NCBI GenBank assembly: GCA_900767825.1
Contig: CAAGAN010000009.1
Coordinates: 1 to 39,718 of the forward strand
DNA length: 39,718 nt
Direction: 5' to 3'
Source of the DNA: Bacilli bacterium
GTDB lineage: Bacteria > Bacillota_I > Bacilli_A > RFN20 > CAG-826
Below are positions 18,319 to 27,426 of this stretch, one piece after another. Below the pieces are notes generated by a model that was not told where the DNA came from, did not search any database, and worked only from the letters and a program-made list of their open reading frames with translations. Within the stretch, counting starts at the first letter, position 1; the number at the start of each line of letters is the position of its first letter. Both the position numbers and the translations under genes were made by a program.

Positions 18319-20022
18319 CTACTTGGACATTTTGTCCCAGTTATCTTTGGTTAATTGAGTGTGTTCGAATATATATTGAGAAGTGCAATCTAGTTTCCTA
18401 AAGGCGTCTAGGTATCCACCTTGGTTTTGGGTTCCACTACTAGAAGCAAAGGAAGAAATTGTCATGGTATAACCATATAAGAAGGTGGCGAAATTCTTTT
18501 TGTAACGAGTGGAATAGGAAGATTGTTGAACTACTTCTGCATCGGCTCTATAAGTAGCCAAATCTTTATAATAGGTGTTATTTAATGCATCAACGTTATA
18601 GGAATATTTAACTGGTGCGGTTAATCCGGTCAATTCACTAAAGGCAGCGAGTTCATTTTCGCTATAGATGAATTTGATGAATTCCTTAACGGCTTTGGCT
18701 TTGCCATTCTTTTCACATCTAGCATTGGCAAAAGTCAAGGTCGAACCAACGTTGATTAAGGTTGGCCTCTTTCCATGTCCTTCACTAACTTGGCCAGTCA
18801 ATTGAGTTGGAAGAGGCATAAATGCAACGTGACGATCTGGATTAGTTGGATTTAATGTAGCATAGTCGCTAAATGTTCCAACATCAGCAGCTTCGTGGCA
18901 CCAATAGGAACCATCCCAATACATGCCATAGGATTTACTGTTATGTTTGTTGATGAACCAGTTCATGGCTTCGACTGGGGTTTGGTTAGAATTGGCAAGT
19001 GCTTCGGCATCGATCCACTTATTAGTAAGAGCCATTTCAAAGAAAGCCAAGGAATAATAACGGTTAGCCATGTTATACATTTGATAGCCATTTTCATCAT
19101 TTAGCTTCATCTTTGTTGTAACTGGCTTCTTTAATCCAGAACCGGAATAGAAAGCATCTTCGCTTCCAAAGCTAGAAACCATGTCAACCTCCGCATCGGT
19201 CCAGTTGCACATAGTATCCTTCATGCCGTCTGCACCAGTTAATGATGCCCACATGGCAAGAGGTAAGTACCAGGAATAATAATGTCCGCCACCACAGATA
19301 AGTAATGGGGAGACACCTTCACCAGCCATCTTGTCGCAAAGGATATTGAATTCTTCTAATGAAGATGGAAGTCCATCGTCATAGTCTCCAGCTTTGCCGT
19401 TTGGACCGACTGATTTCTTGACGTTTTTATCGGCGACAAAATAGGCGTTGCCGTATTTGCTTGTATGTAATTCCTTATCTTGTTCACCTACGCTAGGATC
19501 AGCGAAATAGTAATTCTTTTGTTCAAAAAGATCCTTGTCATAGCTAATTCCTGGGAACCATTCATAATGTGGCAAGGCATAATATTTGTCATCTGGTCCT
19601 TTTAGTCTTTCCAAGGTATTGGATTCGATTGAATTGCTAGTAACCATTGGTTCGACAATATCAGAAAGGTCCATCAAGAAATTCTGGGCAGCTAATTGAT
19701 AGATATCTGTAGTAGATTCATAGATAAAGATATCATCACCACTAGTTTTCATTTCAGAATTAAAGACAACGCTCTTCTTTGGGGTGATTTTGAAGGTAAT
19801 ACCCTTCTTTCCTTCTTGGAAAGAGGTTTCCTTATTGGCTTCGGCAAAACGCTTTGTAGCTTTGTCTAGCCATTCTCTTCCGCCAGTTCCATTAAAGACA
19901 AGGATGTTGACATTTGTGGTTGTTGAAGAAGATCCTCCTCCCCCGGTACCACAGGAAGCTAAACCGCCAACTAAGGCAGTTAGTCCAACTAAAGCTAAAC
20001 GATTGATTTTGAGATTTTTCAT
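18319..20022 (-). CDS. Extracellular sugar-binding lipoprotein of the ABC transporter
   Basis: This family 1 solute-binding protein has 567 residues, longer than the usual ~430. The signal peptide ends LASC (Cys24), followed by a glycine/serine-rich tether, and the bilobed fold begins at NILVFNGTGGREWLDKATKRF. The extra length suits a larger ligand pocket of the kind seen in oligosaccharide binders, though this is inference. Aromatic-rich patches such as PHYEWFPGISYD, GGHYYSWYLPLAMW and MYWDGSYWCHE are plausible sugar-stacking sites. AAGGAG lies 7 bases before the start. The two permease genes follow directly, and the tyrosine-phosphatase-like lipoprotein gene ends 30 bases upstream. Confidence 0.93.
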   Translation of the reverse strand: MKNLKINRLALVGLTALVGGLASCGTGGGGSSSTTTNVNILVFNGTGGREWLDKATKRFAEANKETSFQEGKKGITFKITPKKSVVFNSEMKTSGDDIFIYESTTDIYQLAAQNFLMDLSDIVEPMVTSNSIESNTLERLKGPDDKYYALPHYEWFPGISYDKDLFEQKNYYFADPSVGEQDKELHTSKYGNAYFVADKNVKKSVGPNGKAGDYDDGLPSSLEEFNILCDKMAGEGVSPLLICGGGHYYSWYLPLAMWASLTGADGMKDTMCNWTDAEVDMVSSFGSEDAFYSGSGLKKPVTTKMKLNDENGYQMYNMANRYYSLAFFEMALTNKWIDAEALANSNQTPVEAMNWFINKHNSKSYGMYWDGSYWCHEAADVGTFSDYATLNPTNPDRHVAFMPLPTQLTGQVSEGHGKRPTLINVGSTLTFANARCEKNGKAKAVKEFIKFIYSENELAAFSELTGLTAPVKYSYNVDALNNTYYKDLATYRADAEVVQQSSYSTRYKKNFATFLYGYTMTISSFASSSGTQNQGGYLDAFRKLDCTSQYIFEHTQLTKDNWDKMSK

Positions 20023-20052
20023 TTTTTTCTCCTTTTTTTGGTTTTTATAGTT

Positions 20053-22632
20053 TTACATCGTAACTGATATTGAATAAGAGCAATTTAGATTGTCTTTTTC
20101 TAAATTTAAGGTAATGACACCGCTATTTCCTGCCGGATTTACTCCAAGAGTTGAAGCTTTTTCAAACATGAGCAATCCATTTTCATAAGTAGCATTTTCG
20201 ATGTTCTTGCCGTTATAGGTAGCTTTATTTAATGTCATAGCAGCATATTTAGAATCGACTTCTATAGAAACATAGTCTCCAGAAATGTCTAATTTCATGC
20301 TATATTTCAAGCTGGTCTTATAAGAACCAGTAATGCCTTTCATTTCCATTGGCAAATAGCATTTATCCAATGTTATTGTTCCGCCGCTGATATTACGCTT
20401 GATACCTACATAAGCGAGTTGATCGCAATTCAAGACAAAGTTATCAAAGACACATCCGCCCATTCCTTCATAGGTAAGTCCGCCAAGTAATGAAACAATT
20501 GGGGCCGCTGAATTAACTGTAACGTTTTTGAAGTAATTCGAATGAGCCATATTACTTGAGATAAGTCCTCCGCCTGATACAAGAAGACAATTTTGGTAAT
20601 TAGCGCCGAACCCATCAGCAAGGATATTGAAGTTTACGTTTTCTAATGTAGCCCCACATAAGGTTGCACCCAATATAGCACTAACAGCATTACTACCAGA
20701 TGAAGTGCCGAATTTGACTGAGGTGAAGTTGATGTTCTTTAAAATAGCTCCGCCACCGACAACAGAGAACAAGCCAGCATAAGTTGGTGTTAAGAAGACT
20801 GTATGCCCCGCACCATCGATAACACCCCTGAAGCCCACGGCACCGTTATCGCTAATTTGATCGGAAATCCAGCCGCCATGATTAACTGGAGAACCTTCAT
20901 TTCCAATATCATTAGCCAAACGGTAATAGCCGAAGTTAATGACACGGTCGCCAGTTCCTGATGGATTAACTACTTTTGCACGATATGTATCTAAGGCAAT
21001 AAATTCTTCTTTTGTGCTTATTATCTTACTTATTAATAGGATAGGAGCGTAAATTGTAGTTTCGTTATCTCCTTTTTTACCAACAATAACGATTTCCTTT
21101 TCTCCAGAGATGCCTTTATCCTTAATAGCTTTTAAAGAGATGCTTGCAGGATCTTTGCCTAAATCGATATTTCCTAAAGAGATTGAAGTAATTTCATCTA
21201 GCCCTGCTTCTTCTAGATTCAAAGAGATAGTCTCGTTATCTAGCATGAATTCTTGTCTAGAAGATAATGTGATTCCTTTGTTTTCTTCGCCAAGTAAGAT
21301 TTCTTTAACCTTAGCAATGCTAGATGGAGGGATTCCAACATATCTAGTCAAATAATTCTCAATAGAATAGGAAAGGCTAGTCTTGCCATCTCCATAATAT
21401 TGCATGAGGTCGTTATATAGTTTTCCAAAGGCAACGTAATTCTCACCTGCTCTATCCATATAAACGCCAGAATCATCAAATTTATTATCACTAGTTAAGG
21501 CACTTCTTAATCTTTCGCCGAATTTGCTAAAGCTAGTCAATTCAAAGTCGCGGATAGTGTCTTCATAGGTTACGCCTAATAGACCTTCAATTAAGAAAGC
21601 AAGTGTCCCAGTTCTATCAGCGCCGGCATTACAATGGAAATAGATTGGATAATTTGTTTCATCAGATAATGTTTCAAATATTTCGCGTAAGGATTTGACG
21701 CTAATTCCATCATTTGAAACTGCCAAGTTATAATTGCTAGCAATCAAATCGCCATAGGAATCAAAATTATTCGAAGCAGCATAATTTTCTGGATCAAGAA
21801 TCTTGTTATATTGTCCTAATTGGGCTTGGATATATTTCTTGCTTGAATCAAAGGCACATTCGGCTTGATTGCCGTCGTCTTTGCCGGTGATACGTAAATC
21901 GATTTCAGTTTTGATTCCAAGCGTCTCATTGAAGACTTTCTTGCCGTTTTCATCCAATTCTGCCCAGTTTTTGAAGTTATTTAATAAGCCCCCACGGAAT
22001 AATTTACCATATTTAATAGTCTTATCCCCTGCTTTCCATCCACCTAAATCACGGATGTTGTAGGCTCCACTTGCATTAATGAAACGGACAGAAGTACCAA
22101 TAGTCTTGAATGTAGAGACTTTTGAAGTGTCTTTAGCTTTTGTACCTTTGACTTTCCAATAATAGGTAGTATTTGGAATTAAGTTATCTAATGAATAGGA
22201 ATTAGAAAGAGAAGAAACCTTGACTGCTAAAGCATTATCGAATTTATCATTATCAGCTAAATAGATAGTGTAATTGGCGCTGCCATCTTTTTCCCAGCTT
22301 AGCTTTACGGACGTACAAGTTAAGTTTTTGTTTTCGGGTTCTCTTGCCTTTAATATGGCTTCAATCTGTGATTTTTCATCCCTAGCATTAACATAATCCA
22401 TCAATGGGGTTGGGGTGATTTGGATTTGTTCCCCATCACCAGGCGAAGACAATTTGATTTTATTCTCGCTGACTGGCGGATTTGTATCTTCTATAGTTGA
22501 ATCGGTAGTAACAATAGAAGAACCAGTGTCAACTTCGCTAGAGCTTGAAGAAGATGGTTGGCATGATGTCAAGCTTGCAAATAATGAAGCAAGGCTTAAG
22601 GCAACAAATAAGGTCTTTGATTTCCTATTCAT
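20053..22632 (-). CDS. Lipid-anchored tyrosine-phosphatase-like protein with Fn3 and beta-helix segments
   Basis: This is the first gene of the operon, 859 residues. The lipobox is LTSC (Cys24), with a Ser-rich linker after it. A fibronectin type III-like domain spans about 100-178 (NTTYYWKVKGTK). A tyrosine/dual-specificity phosphatase domain of the Y_phosphatase3 type follows at about 183-445, with NIRDLGG at 192-198 and a complete CX5R signature, HCNAGADRTG, with Cys334 and Arg340. The C-terminal part contains GVIDGAGHT (603-611), the beta-helix/GLUG-type motif shared with another lipoprotein of the operon. AAAGGAGG lies 7 bases before the ATG. The catalytic residues look intact, so a phosphatase active outside the cell is expected; its substrate (phosphoprotein, phosphoinositide or phosphorylated glycan) is unknown. 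Confidence 0.85.
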   Translation of the reverse strand: MNRKSKTLFVALSLASLFASLTSCQPSSSSSSEVDTGSSIVTTDSTIEDTNPPVSENKIKLSSPGDGEQIQITPTPLMDYVNARDEKSQIEAILKAREPENKNLTCTSVKLSWEKDGSANYTIYLADNDKFDNALAVKVSSLSNSYSLDNLIPNTTYYWKVKGTKAKDTSKVSTFKTIGTSVRFINASGAYNIRDLGGWKAGDKTIKYGKLFRGGLLNNFKNWAELDENGKKVFNETLGIKTEIDLRITGKDDGNQAECAFDSSKKYIQAQLGQYNKILDPENYAASNNFDSYGDLIASNYNLAVSNDGISVKSLREIFETLSDETNYPIYFHCNAGADRTGTLAFLIEGLLGVTYEDTIRDFELTSFSKFGERLRSALTSDNKFDDSGVYMDRAGENYVAFGKLYNDLMQYYGDGKTSLSYSIENYLTRYVGIPPSSIAKVKEILLGEENKGITLSSRQEFMLDNETISLNLEEAGLDEITSISLGNIDLGKDPASISLKAIKDKGISGEKEIVIVGKKGDNETTIYAPILLISKIISTKEEFIALDTYRAKVVNPSGTGDRVINFGYYRLANDIGNEGSPVNHGGWISDQISDNGAVGFRGVIDGAGHTVFLTPTYAGLFSVVGGGAILKNINFTSVKFGTSSGSNAVSAILGATLCGATLENVNFNILADGFGANYQNCLLVSGGGLISSNMAHSNYFKNVTVNSAAPIVSLLGGLTYEGMGGCVFDNFVLNCDQLAYVGIKRNISGGTITLDKCYLPMEMKGITGSYKTSLKYSMKLDISGDYVSIEVDSKYAAMTLNKATYNGKNIENATYENGLLMFEKASTLGVNPAGNSGVITLNLEKDNLNCSYSISVTM

Positions 22633-22660
22633 AGAAAACCTCCTTTTGGTTCAAAACTTT

Positions 22661-22676
22661 TTGTAAGCGTTTCCAT
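22661..22676. promoter_or_regulatory. Catabolite-responsive element (cre) for CcpA
   Basis: Read on the minus strand, ATGGAAACGCTTACAA matches the Bacillus cre consensus WTGNNARCGNWWWCAW at every position. It lies 29-44 bases before the start of the phosphatase gene and so at the head of the ten-gene operon. A site this close to the gene probably acts by blocking RNA polymerase. It is about 200 bases before the araC start and might also affect that gene. Confidence 0.8.
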
Positions 22677-22875
22677 TTAAATTTTATTTAGTTACAAAAG
22701 TAAAAGAAATCACCTGGCTTGATTTACTAATCGCACTTTTTTACTTCTACAAAATTAGAGGTATCTTAAAGAGACTATAAAGGGAACTATAAAAACAAAA
22801 CCAAATTAATGGTTGATAAAATCTTTTGCTGTAAATGTATTCAAGGAATATAATGCAAAAATAAAGGAAAAGAAA

Positions 22876-23751
22876 ATGAAACAAGAAATAAGATTGTTTA
22901 GTTCAAAGGAATACTCATCAGAAGACCCTAATCTTCACGTATTTTTCTATTTGAAGAAGGGAAATGAGCCTTTGCATACCCATGATTTCATTGAGATCAT
23001 GTATATAAATTCAGGGGAAATTGAAGAATATGTTAATGACAAACACTTCACTGCCAAAAAAGGCGATCTTGTCTTCATGAACTTCAATAGCACCCACTCC
23101 TTTAAGGCAGTTAACCAGGCAACTTTCTATAACGTTTGTTTCTATCCGGAGACTTTAGAAAAAATCATCAACCCCCAAAACGCTTTCTCTCTTTTGTCTT
23201 TATCAACATTTAATGAATTCTCAAAAGGAAAGGCTGAAGGCGTTGTTTCCTTCTCCCCTTCCGAACAAAGGAAAATCCAATATATCCTTGAAAGGATGGT
23301 AGAAGAGCAAACTAGGCGTCTACCCCGATTCGAAGTAGTCAACGAATCGTACATGACTATATTGATTACGATGATCTTAAGGAAGGTTTCATTACCAGAA
23401 GAAACTGAAATCGATGCTTGGAACGAACTTGCCCAATATATATCCGAAAATCTTGATGGAAATCTATCCTTAGAAGCTTTAGCCAAGAAATGCTTCTATA
23501 ACCCTTCCTACTTCTCGCGACTATTCAAAAGCAAATTCAATGTTTCTCTTGTTGAATATGTATCCATTAAAAGAATTGAGAAAGCCATGCAGCTATTAAA
23601 CGAGACCGAACTTTCGGTTTCTGCGATTTCTTCTTCCTGCGGTTTCTCAAACAAAAGTGTTTTCTACCGCACCTTTGCTAAAGTTACAGGAAAAACACCT
23701 AATGAATATAGAAACAAGAATGCTCAAAAGCCACTTAATTTAGCAAAATAA
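22876..23751 (+). CDS. AraC-family transcriptional regulator
   Basis: This is a 291-residue regulator. A TTG at 22813 also opens the frame, but the ATG at 22876 has AAAGGA 8 bases upstream and gives the normal family length. The N-terminal cupin-like sensing domain contains PLHTHDFIEIMYINSGEIE and KKGDLVFMN. The C-terminal double helix-turn-helix (last ~100 residues) includes SLEALAKKCFYNPSYFSRLF and ISSSCGFSNKSVFYRTFAKV...TPNEYR. It is divergent from the large operon and in one unit with the esterase gene 17 bases downstream. It probably senses a sugar and activates one or both divergent units. Imperfect TTTTAC/AAGTAAAA elements lie in the shared 243-bp gap, but no clear site could be assigned. 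Confidence 0.93.
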   Translation: MKQEIRLFSSKEYSSEDPNLHVFFYLKKGNEPLHTHDFIEIMYINSGEIEEYVNDKHFTAKKGDLVFMNFNSTHSFKAVNQATFYNVCFYPETLEKIINPQNAFSLLSLSTFNEFSKGKAEGVVSFSPSEQRKIQYILERMVEEQTRRLPRFEVVNESYMTILITMILRKVSLPEETEIDAWNELAQYISENLDGNLSLEALAKKCFYNPSYFSRLFKSKFNVSLVEYVSIKRIEKAMQLLNETELSVSAISSSCGFSNKSVFYRTFAKVTGKTPNEYRNKNAQKPLNLAK

Positions 23752-23768
23752 CAAAGGGGAAAATCTTT

Positions 23769-24806
23769 ATGGACAAGGCAAAATTACTTTCCTATTTTTT
23801 AGATAATGAATATGGGCACCTTCCTTCTTTTAGTGATGTCGAAGTCTATTATGAATGCACCGATTCAAAAAAAGATGCATTGGGGAAAGGAATATCCTTA
23901 AAAAACATGCGTGTCCATCTAAAAAGAAAGGAGCGCATGACTTCTTTTGGATTTGATTTATTCTTGCCTAAGAAGCCAAAAGGGATATTCTTGTTCCTTT
24001 GCAATCGTCCAGTTGGATATATTTCTAAAGAGGAAATTGATCCTACCCGTAAATTAAAAAGCAATTTCTATCCAATAGAAGAAATAACAAAAAGAGGATA
24101 TGGGTGCCTTGCTTTTCTTACTTCTGAAGTTGCAGAAGATAAAAACGGTTTCAAATATGGTCTTAATTCATTATTCCCCGAAATAAAGCATGTTAACCCT
24201 GGCGAATATGGGACTTTGTTAATGTGGGCGAAGGCTTTTTCTTTGATTATCGATTACCTAAAGCAAGATCCATCTACGAAAGATTTACCATTGGCTAGTG
24301 TCGGACATTCTCGTGGTGGGAAGACTTCTCTTCTAGCTGGTGTATTAGACAATCGAATCGATTTAGTCATATCTTCTTGTGCCGGTTGTAGCGGAGATGC
24401 TGAACAATCTAATTACCATGCGGGTGCCGAGACAATAAAAGTCATAACAAAAGCCTTCCCTTATTGGTTTACCCCAAATTATGTTGAATATGTCTCTAAG
24501 CAAATGGAATATCAGCAAAGTGATTTCCTTTCTTTAATCGCCCCACGTCTAATCTATACTTCTTCTAAAAGCGAAGATTTATGGGCAGACCCTTTAGGAG
24601 AATATGAAACCCTTCTAAAGCTAAATAAAGTGTATGAAGAAAACGGACTAACTGGATTAGTTCCATTCAAGAAATTCGATATAAACGAAGAAAATATCTC
24701 TCAAGATGGACATATTGCCCATCATCACCTAAAAGGAATCCATGACTTAGATATCAGGGACTGGAATTTATATATGGATTTCTTTGATAAGAAGTTAGGT
24801 TATTAA
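23769..24806 (+). CDS. CE15-like alpha/beta hydrolase (putative carbohydrate esterase)
   Basis: This cytoplasmic 345-residue alpha/beta hydrolase has no signal peptide. The nucleophile elbow is GHSRGGKTSL with Ser181, close to the G-x-S-R-x-G-K pattern of CE15 glucuronoyl esterases and related acetyl esterases. The acidic member is likely within SEDLWADPLGEYE (about 268-280), a stretch seen in this group. The histidine is one of those in DGHIAHHHLKGIHD (His315-His325). It probably removes an ester group from an imported sugar. AAAGGGGA lies before the ATG, 17 bases after the regulator gene. Its TAA overlaps the stop codon of the convergent GH95 gene. CE15 versus acetyl-esterase activity cannot be decided by eye. 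Confidence 0.75.
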   Translation: MDKAKLLSYFLDNEYGHLPSFSDVEVYYECTDSKKDALGKGISLKNMRVHLKRKERMTSFGFDLFLPKKPKGIFLFLCNRPVGYISKEEIDPTRKLKSNFYPIEEITKRGYGCLAFLTSEVAEDKNGFKYGLNSLFPEIKHVNPGEYGTLLMWAKAFSLIIDYLKQDPSTKDLPLASVGHSRGGKTSLLAGVLDNRIDLVISSCAGCSGDAEQSNYHAGAETIKVITKAFPYWFTPNYVEYVSKQMEYQQSDFLSLIAPRLIYTSSKSEDLWADPLGEYETLLKLNKVYEENGLTGLVPFKKFDINEENISQDGHIAHHHLKGIHDLDIRDWNLYMDFFDKKLGY

Positions 24807-27418
24807 TCAAAATCCCAACCGATTTTCTCGCTGATTAAATTATTTGTACGTAATCTAAGTTTATAACGATCTTCTTCCAGTTTTGATGCTGGGTGGATAA
24901 ATGTTATCGCGCCTTTATCAGTTGGAGAATATCTTGTTGAGGCATCAATCAATTTATAAGTCGCCCTACCCTTATTTTTATTAGAAAAATCTTTGTCTAG
25001 ATAAGAAGATTCCCCTTCAAATAAACCAAGCAAATCATAAGTTGATTGGTTATCTTTTGATCTATATAAGGCAACTTTGTTTTTGCTATTCCAAGTTAAT
25101 AAAACCCCTTCATCTAAATAAGTTGCATTAAATCCTTCTATAATTTCTTTATTTGCTACTTTTGCAAAATCAGTAAATACATATGTATGCCCAACTTCTG
25201 TTTTAAATGAAATAAAGCAGTTCTTATTTTGGAAAGGTATTTCTTTGTCATTGTCTTTGACACAGGTATCCTTACTAATTCCAGGATAATATAAAACTAG
25301 GTCGCTTCCTTTATTTGAAGTAACTCTTACTTCTATTAAGATTCCGTTTTCATAGATGATATCTACATCAAAATTGCCTCTAGCTTTAAGTCCTTTGACA
25401 TGGACATTTTTCCAGCATTTTGGCAAAGCAGGCAAAATGGAAATAAATCCTTCATGGCTTTGTAGAAGCATCTCTGCCATACCTGCAATTGCCCCGAAAT
25501 TACCATCGATTTGGAAAGGAGGATGAACATCCCATAAGTTAGGATGGGTCTTCTTTTGTAATAATATCTTTAATAATTTATAGGCATGGTCCCCATCTTT
25601 TGCCCTACTCCAGCAACATAATCTATGCGCTAAAGCCCAGCCAGTAGAGAAATCTCCCCTATAGGTTAAAGTAGATTTAGCAGCATCAATATAGGCTGGA
25701 GTTTTATTAGTCAATAAATCCCCTGGCATAAGGGCTACAAGTTCAGATAAATGACGATGGTTATATTCACCAATCTCGCCATAGAAATGCTCTTCCCCAT
25801 ATTCTTTTATTTGGTTTGAATAACCGATTTGGATTGCATCATAATGACCTATTTGCTCTTTTTCTTTTTTAACAATTTCATCTTCAATCCCTAGAATGGA
25901 GCTTAAACGGATATCATTTCTAGCATTTTCTTCTAGCCATTGCTCATCAAAAGCGCAGCCAATCGTATGGTAATATTGCTGCTTTTTATCTCCATTTACC
26001 CAGTGTCCTGCTAAAATTTGTTCAGGAGAAGCGCTGCATGTACAAAGATATTTATCATCATATTTTTTAACGCACTTCAAAAGGAATTTAGCTAATCCAT
26101 GTATGCAAGGATAGACGCAATCCTTTAGTAAGTTTTCATCTAAAGTGTAATCATAGGCATCACTAAAAAGCTCGGCAGTCATCCCACCTGTGCCAGGTCC
26201 AGAATGACCTTCTGGATTAAGTCCTTCTACTTCATAAGCAAAAGCACCCGTCCCAATAATCCAGCCAGATTCTTCATTACTTACATCTTCATTGAAGGCT
26301 TCTTTAATATATTTTCTAGCGTTCTCACTTGCCTTAGGTAAATAGGCCTTAAAGAAATCAATATAAGCATAGAAAGTCTCTTCTAGATTAGTTATGAAAG
26401 CAGGCCAATAATTCATCTGGATATTGATGTTATGCCAAAAGCCTGACCCCCATGGAGATTTGTCGTGAACAGTCCATACTCCTTGTAAAGAAGCAGGCAA
26501 TCCTCCTTTTCTAGATGAAGAAATTAATAAATGCCTTCCAAAGAAGAAATACAATTCTTCTAGATAAGGGACTTCTTCATTATTCCTATAAGCCTCTAGA
26601 ATAGCAGGCACGCTTCTATTATCTTCTTCTTCAGAAAGAATAAAATCAACGCGATCCATTAAGGACATGTAGTCGTTTTTATGGTTTTGATAAAGAGTTT
26701 CGAAGGATTTTTTAGAAACATTTTCAATTGTATCCAAAACTTCTTTATGAGGATCTTCCCCTACTGCCTTTTCTAGGAAGAAGGCTTCTTTGCAAAGCTT
26801 ATAAGAGGTTCCTCCAGCAAAGATAAGAGTGATGTTTCTTGCATCATTTATCTTAATCCCATCTTTATTAGTTTCTTTATTTCCATCGCTAAAAACACGT
26901 ACACGTCCTTCATAAATTAAATCTCGACTAGGGAGGGTGCCTCTAGCCAAAATATCGTCTTTATCTACTTTGAGTTCTCCAGTCCTGCCACCTTCTTCAA
27001 CGCTTCTATCCCCTAGATAAGGAATAACTAATTTAATTAATAATGAAATTGGCTTAGAAGCATTTATATGATAGACAAGGACTTTATCAGGATAAGAAAA
27101 GAAAGACTCACGTTTTATTTGGCTACCATTAGCTTCATAAGAAGAATAAATAACCCCGTCATTTAGACGAAGCCCTCTTTCGTAAGAATTAACATTTATA
27201 TCGCTTGATTCAATATGTATTTCAAGGAAATTAGATACCCCTCCTTTAGAGAAGGTATTGGCAAATTCATTCGTAGTTATTTGGATTCTTTCCTTTTTGA
27301 CTCCTCCAAAAATAGAGGCCCCAAAACGCCCGTTTCCAATTGGTAAAGAATATTTTTCCCAACCGCTTATTGAATCAGGCGCTTCTTCTAAATAACGTAA
27401 AACCAAATTCTTTTTCAT
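24803..27418 (-). CDS. GH95 alpha-L-fucosidase
   Basis: This glycoside hydrolase removes alpha-linked L-fucose (often alpha-1,2; some members take L-galactose). It has 871 residues. The frame opens at a TTG (27433), but the ATG at 27418 has AGGGGAA 4 bases upstream and is preferred. Family hallmarks are SLPIGNGRFGASIFGG at the N-terminus; HNINIQMNYWP with the paired asparagines (Asn330, Asn332); CSASPEQ with the likely general acid Glu466; and HPPFQIDGNFGAIAGM with Asp638. These correspond to Asn421, Asn423, Glu566 and Asp766 of Bifidobacterium AfcA. No signal peptide is present, so fucose is released in the cytoplasm, where FucI can use it. A short Fn3-like tail occupies the last ~100 residues. 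The SD overlaps the stop of the upstream gene. Confidence 0.92.
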   Translation of the reverse strand: MKKNLVLRYLEEAPDSISGWEKYSLPIGNGRFGASIFGGVKKERIQITTNEFANTFSKGGVSNFLEIHIESSDINVNSYERGLRLNDGVIYSSYEANGSQIKRESFFSYPDKVLVYHINASKPISLLIKLVIPYLGDRSVEEGGRTGELKVDKDDILARGTLPSRDLIYEGRVRVFSDGNKETNKDGIKINDARNITLIFAGGTSYKLCKEAFFLEKAVGEDPHKEVLDTIENVSKKSFETLYQNHKNDYMSLMDRVDFILSEEEDNRSVPAILEAYRNNEEVPYLEELYFFFGRHLLISSSRKGGLPASLQGVWTVHDKSPWGSGFWHNINIQMNYWPAFITNLEETFYAYIDFFKAYLPKASENARKYIKEAFNEDVSNEESGWIIGTGAFAYEVEGLNPEGHSGPGTGGMTAELFSDAYDYTLDENLLKDCVYPCIHGLAKFLLKCVKKYDDKYLCTCSASPEQILAGHWVNGDKKQQYYHTIGCAFDEQWLEENARNDIRLSSILGIEDEIVKKEKEQIGHYDAIQIGYSNQIKEYGEEHFYGEIGEYNHRHLSELVALMPGDLLTNKTPAYIDAAKSTLTYRGDFSTGWALAHRLCCWSRAKDGDHAYKLLKILLQKKTHPNLWDVHPPFQIDGNFGAIAGMAEMLLQSHEGFISILPALPKCWKNVHVKGLKARGNFDVDIIYENGILIEVRVTSNKGSDLVLYYPGISKDTCVKDNDKEIPFQNKNCFISFKTEVGHTYVFTDFAKVANKEIIEGFNATYLDEGVLLTWNSKNKVALYRSKDNQSTYDLLGLFEGESSYLDKDFSNKNKGRATYKLIDASTRYSPTDKGAITFIHPASKLEEDRYKLRLRTNNLISEKIGWDFD

Positions 27419-27426
27419 AATTTCCC

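Noticed and set aside
22813..22875. TTG start and 21 extra residues for the AraC regulator
   Set aside because: No ribosome site at the TTG; the ATG at 22876 has one and gives the normal family length.
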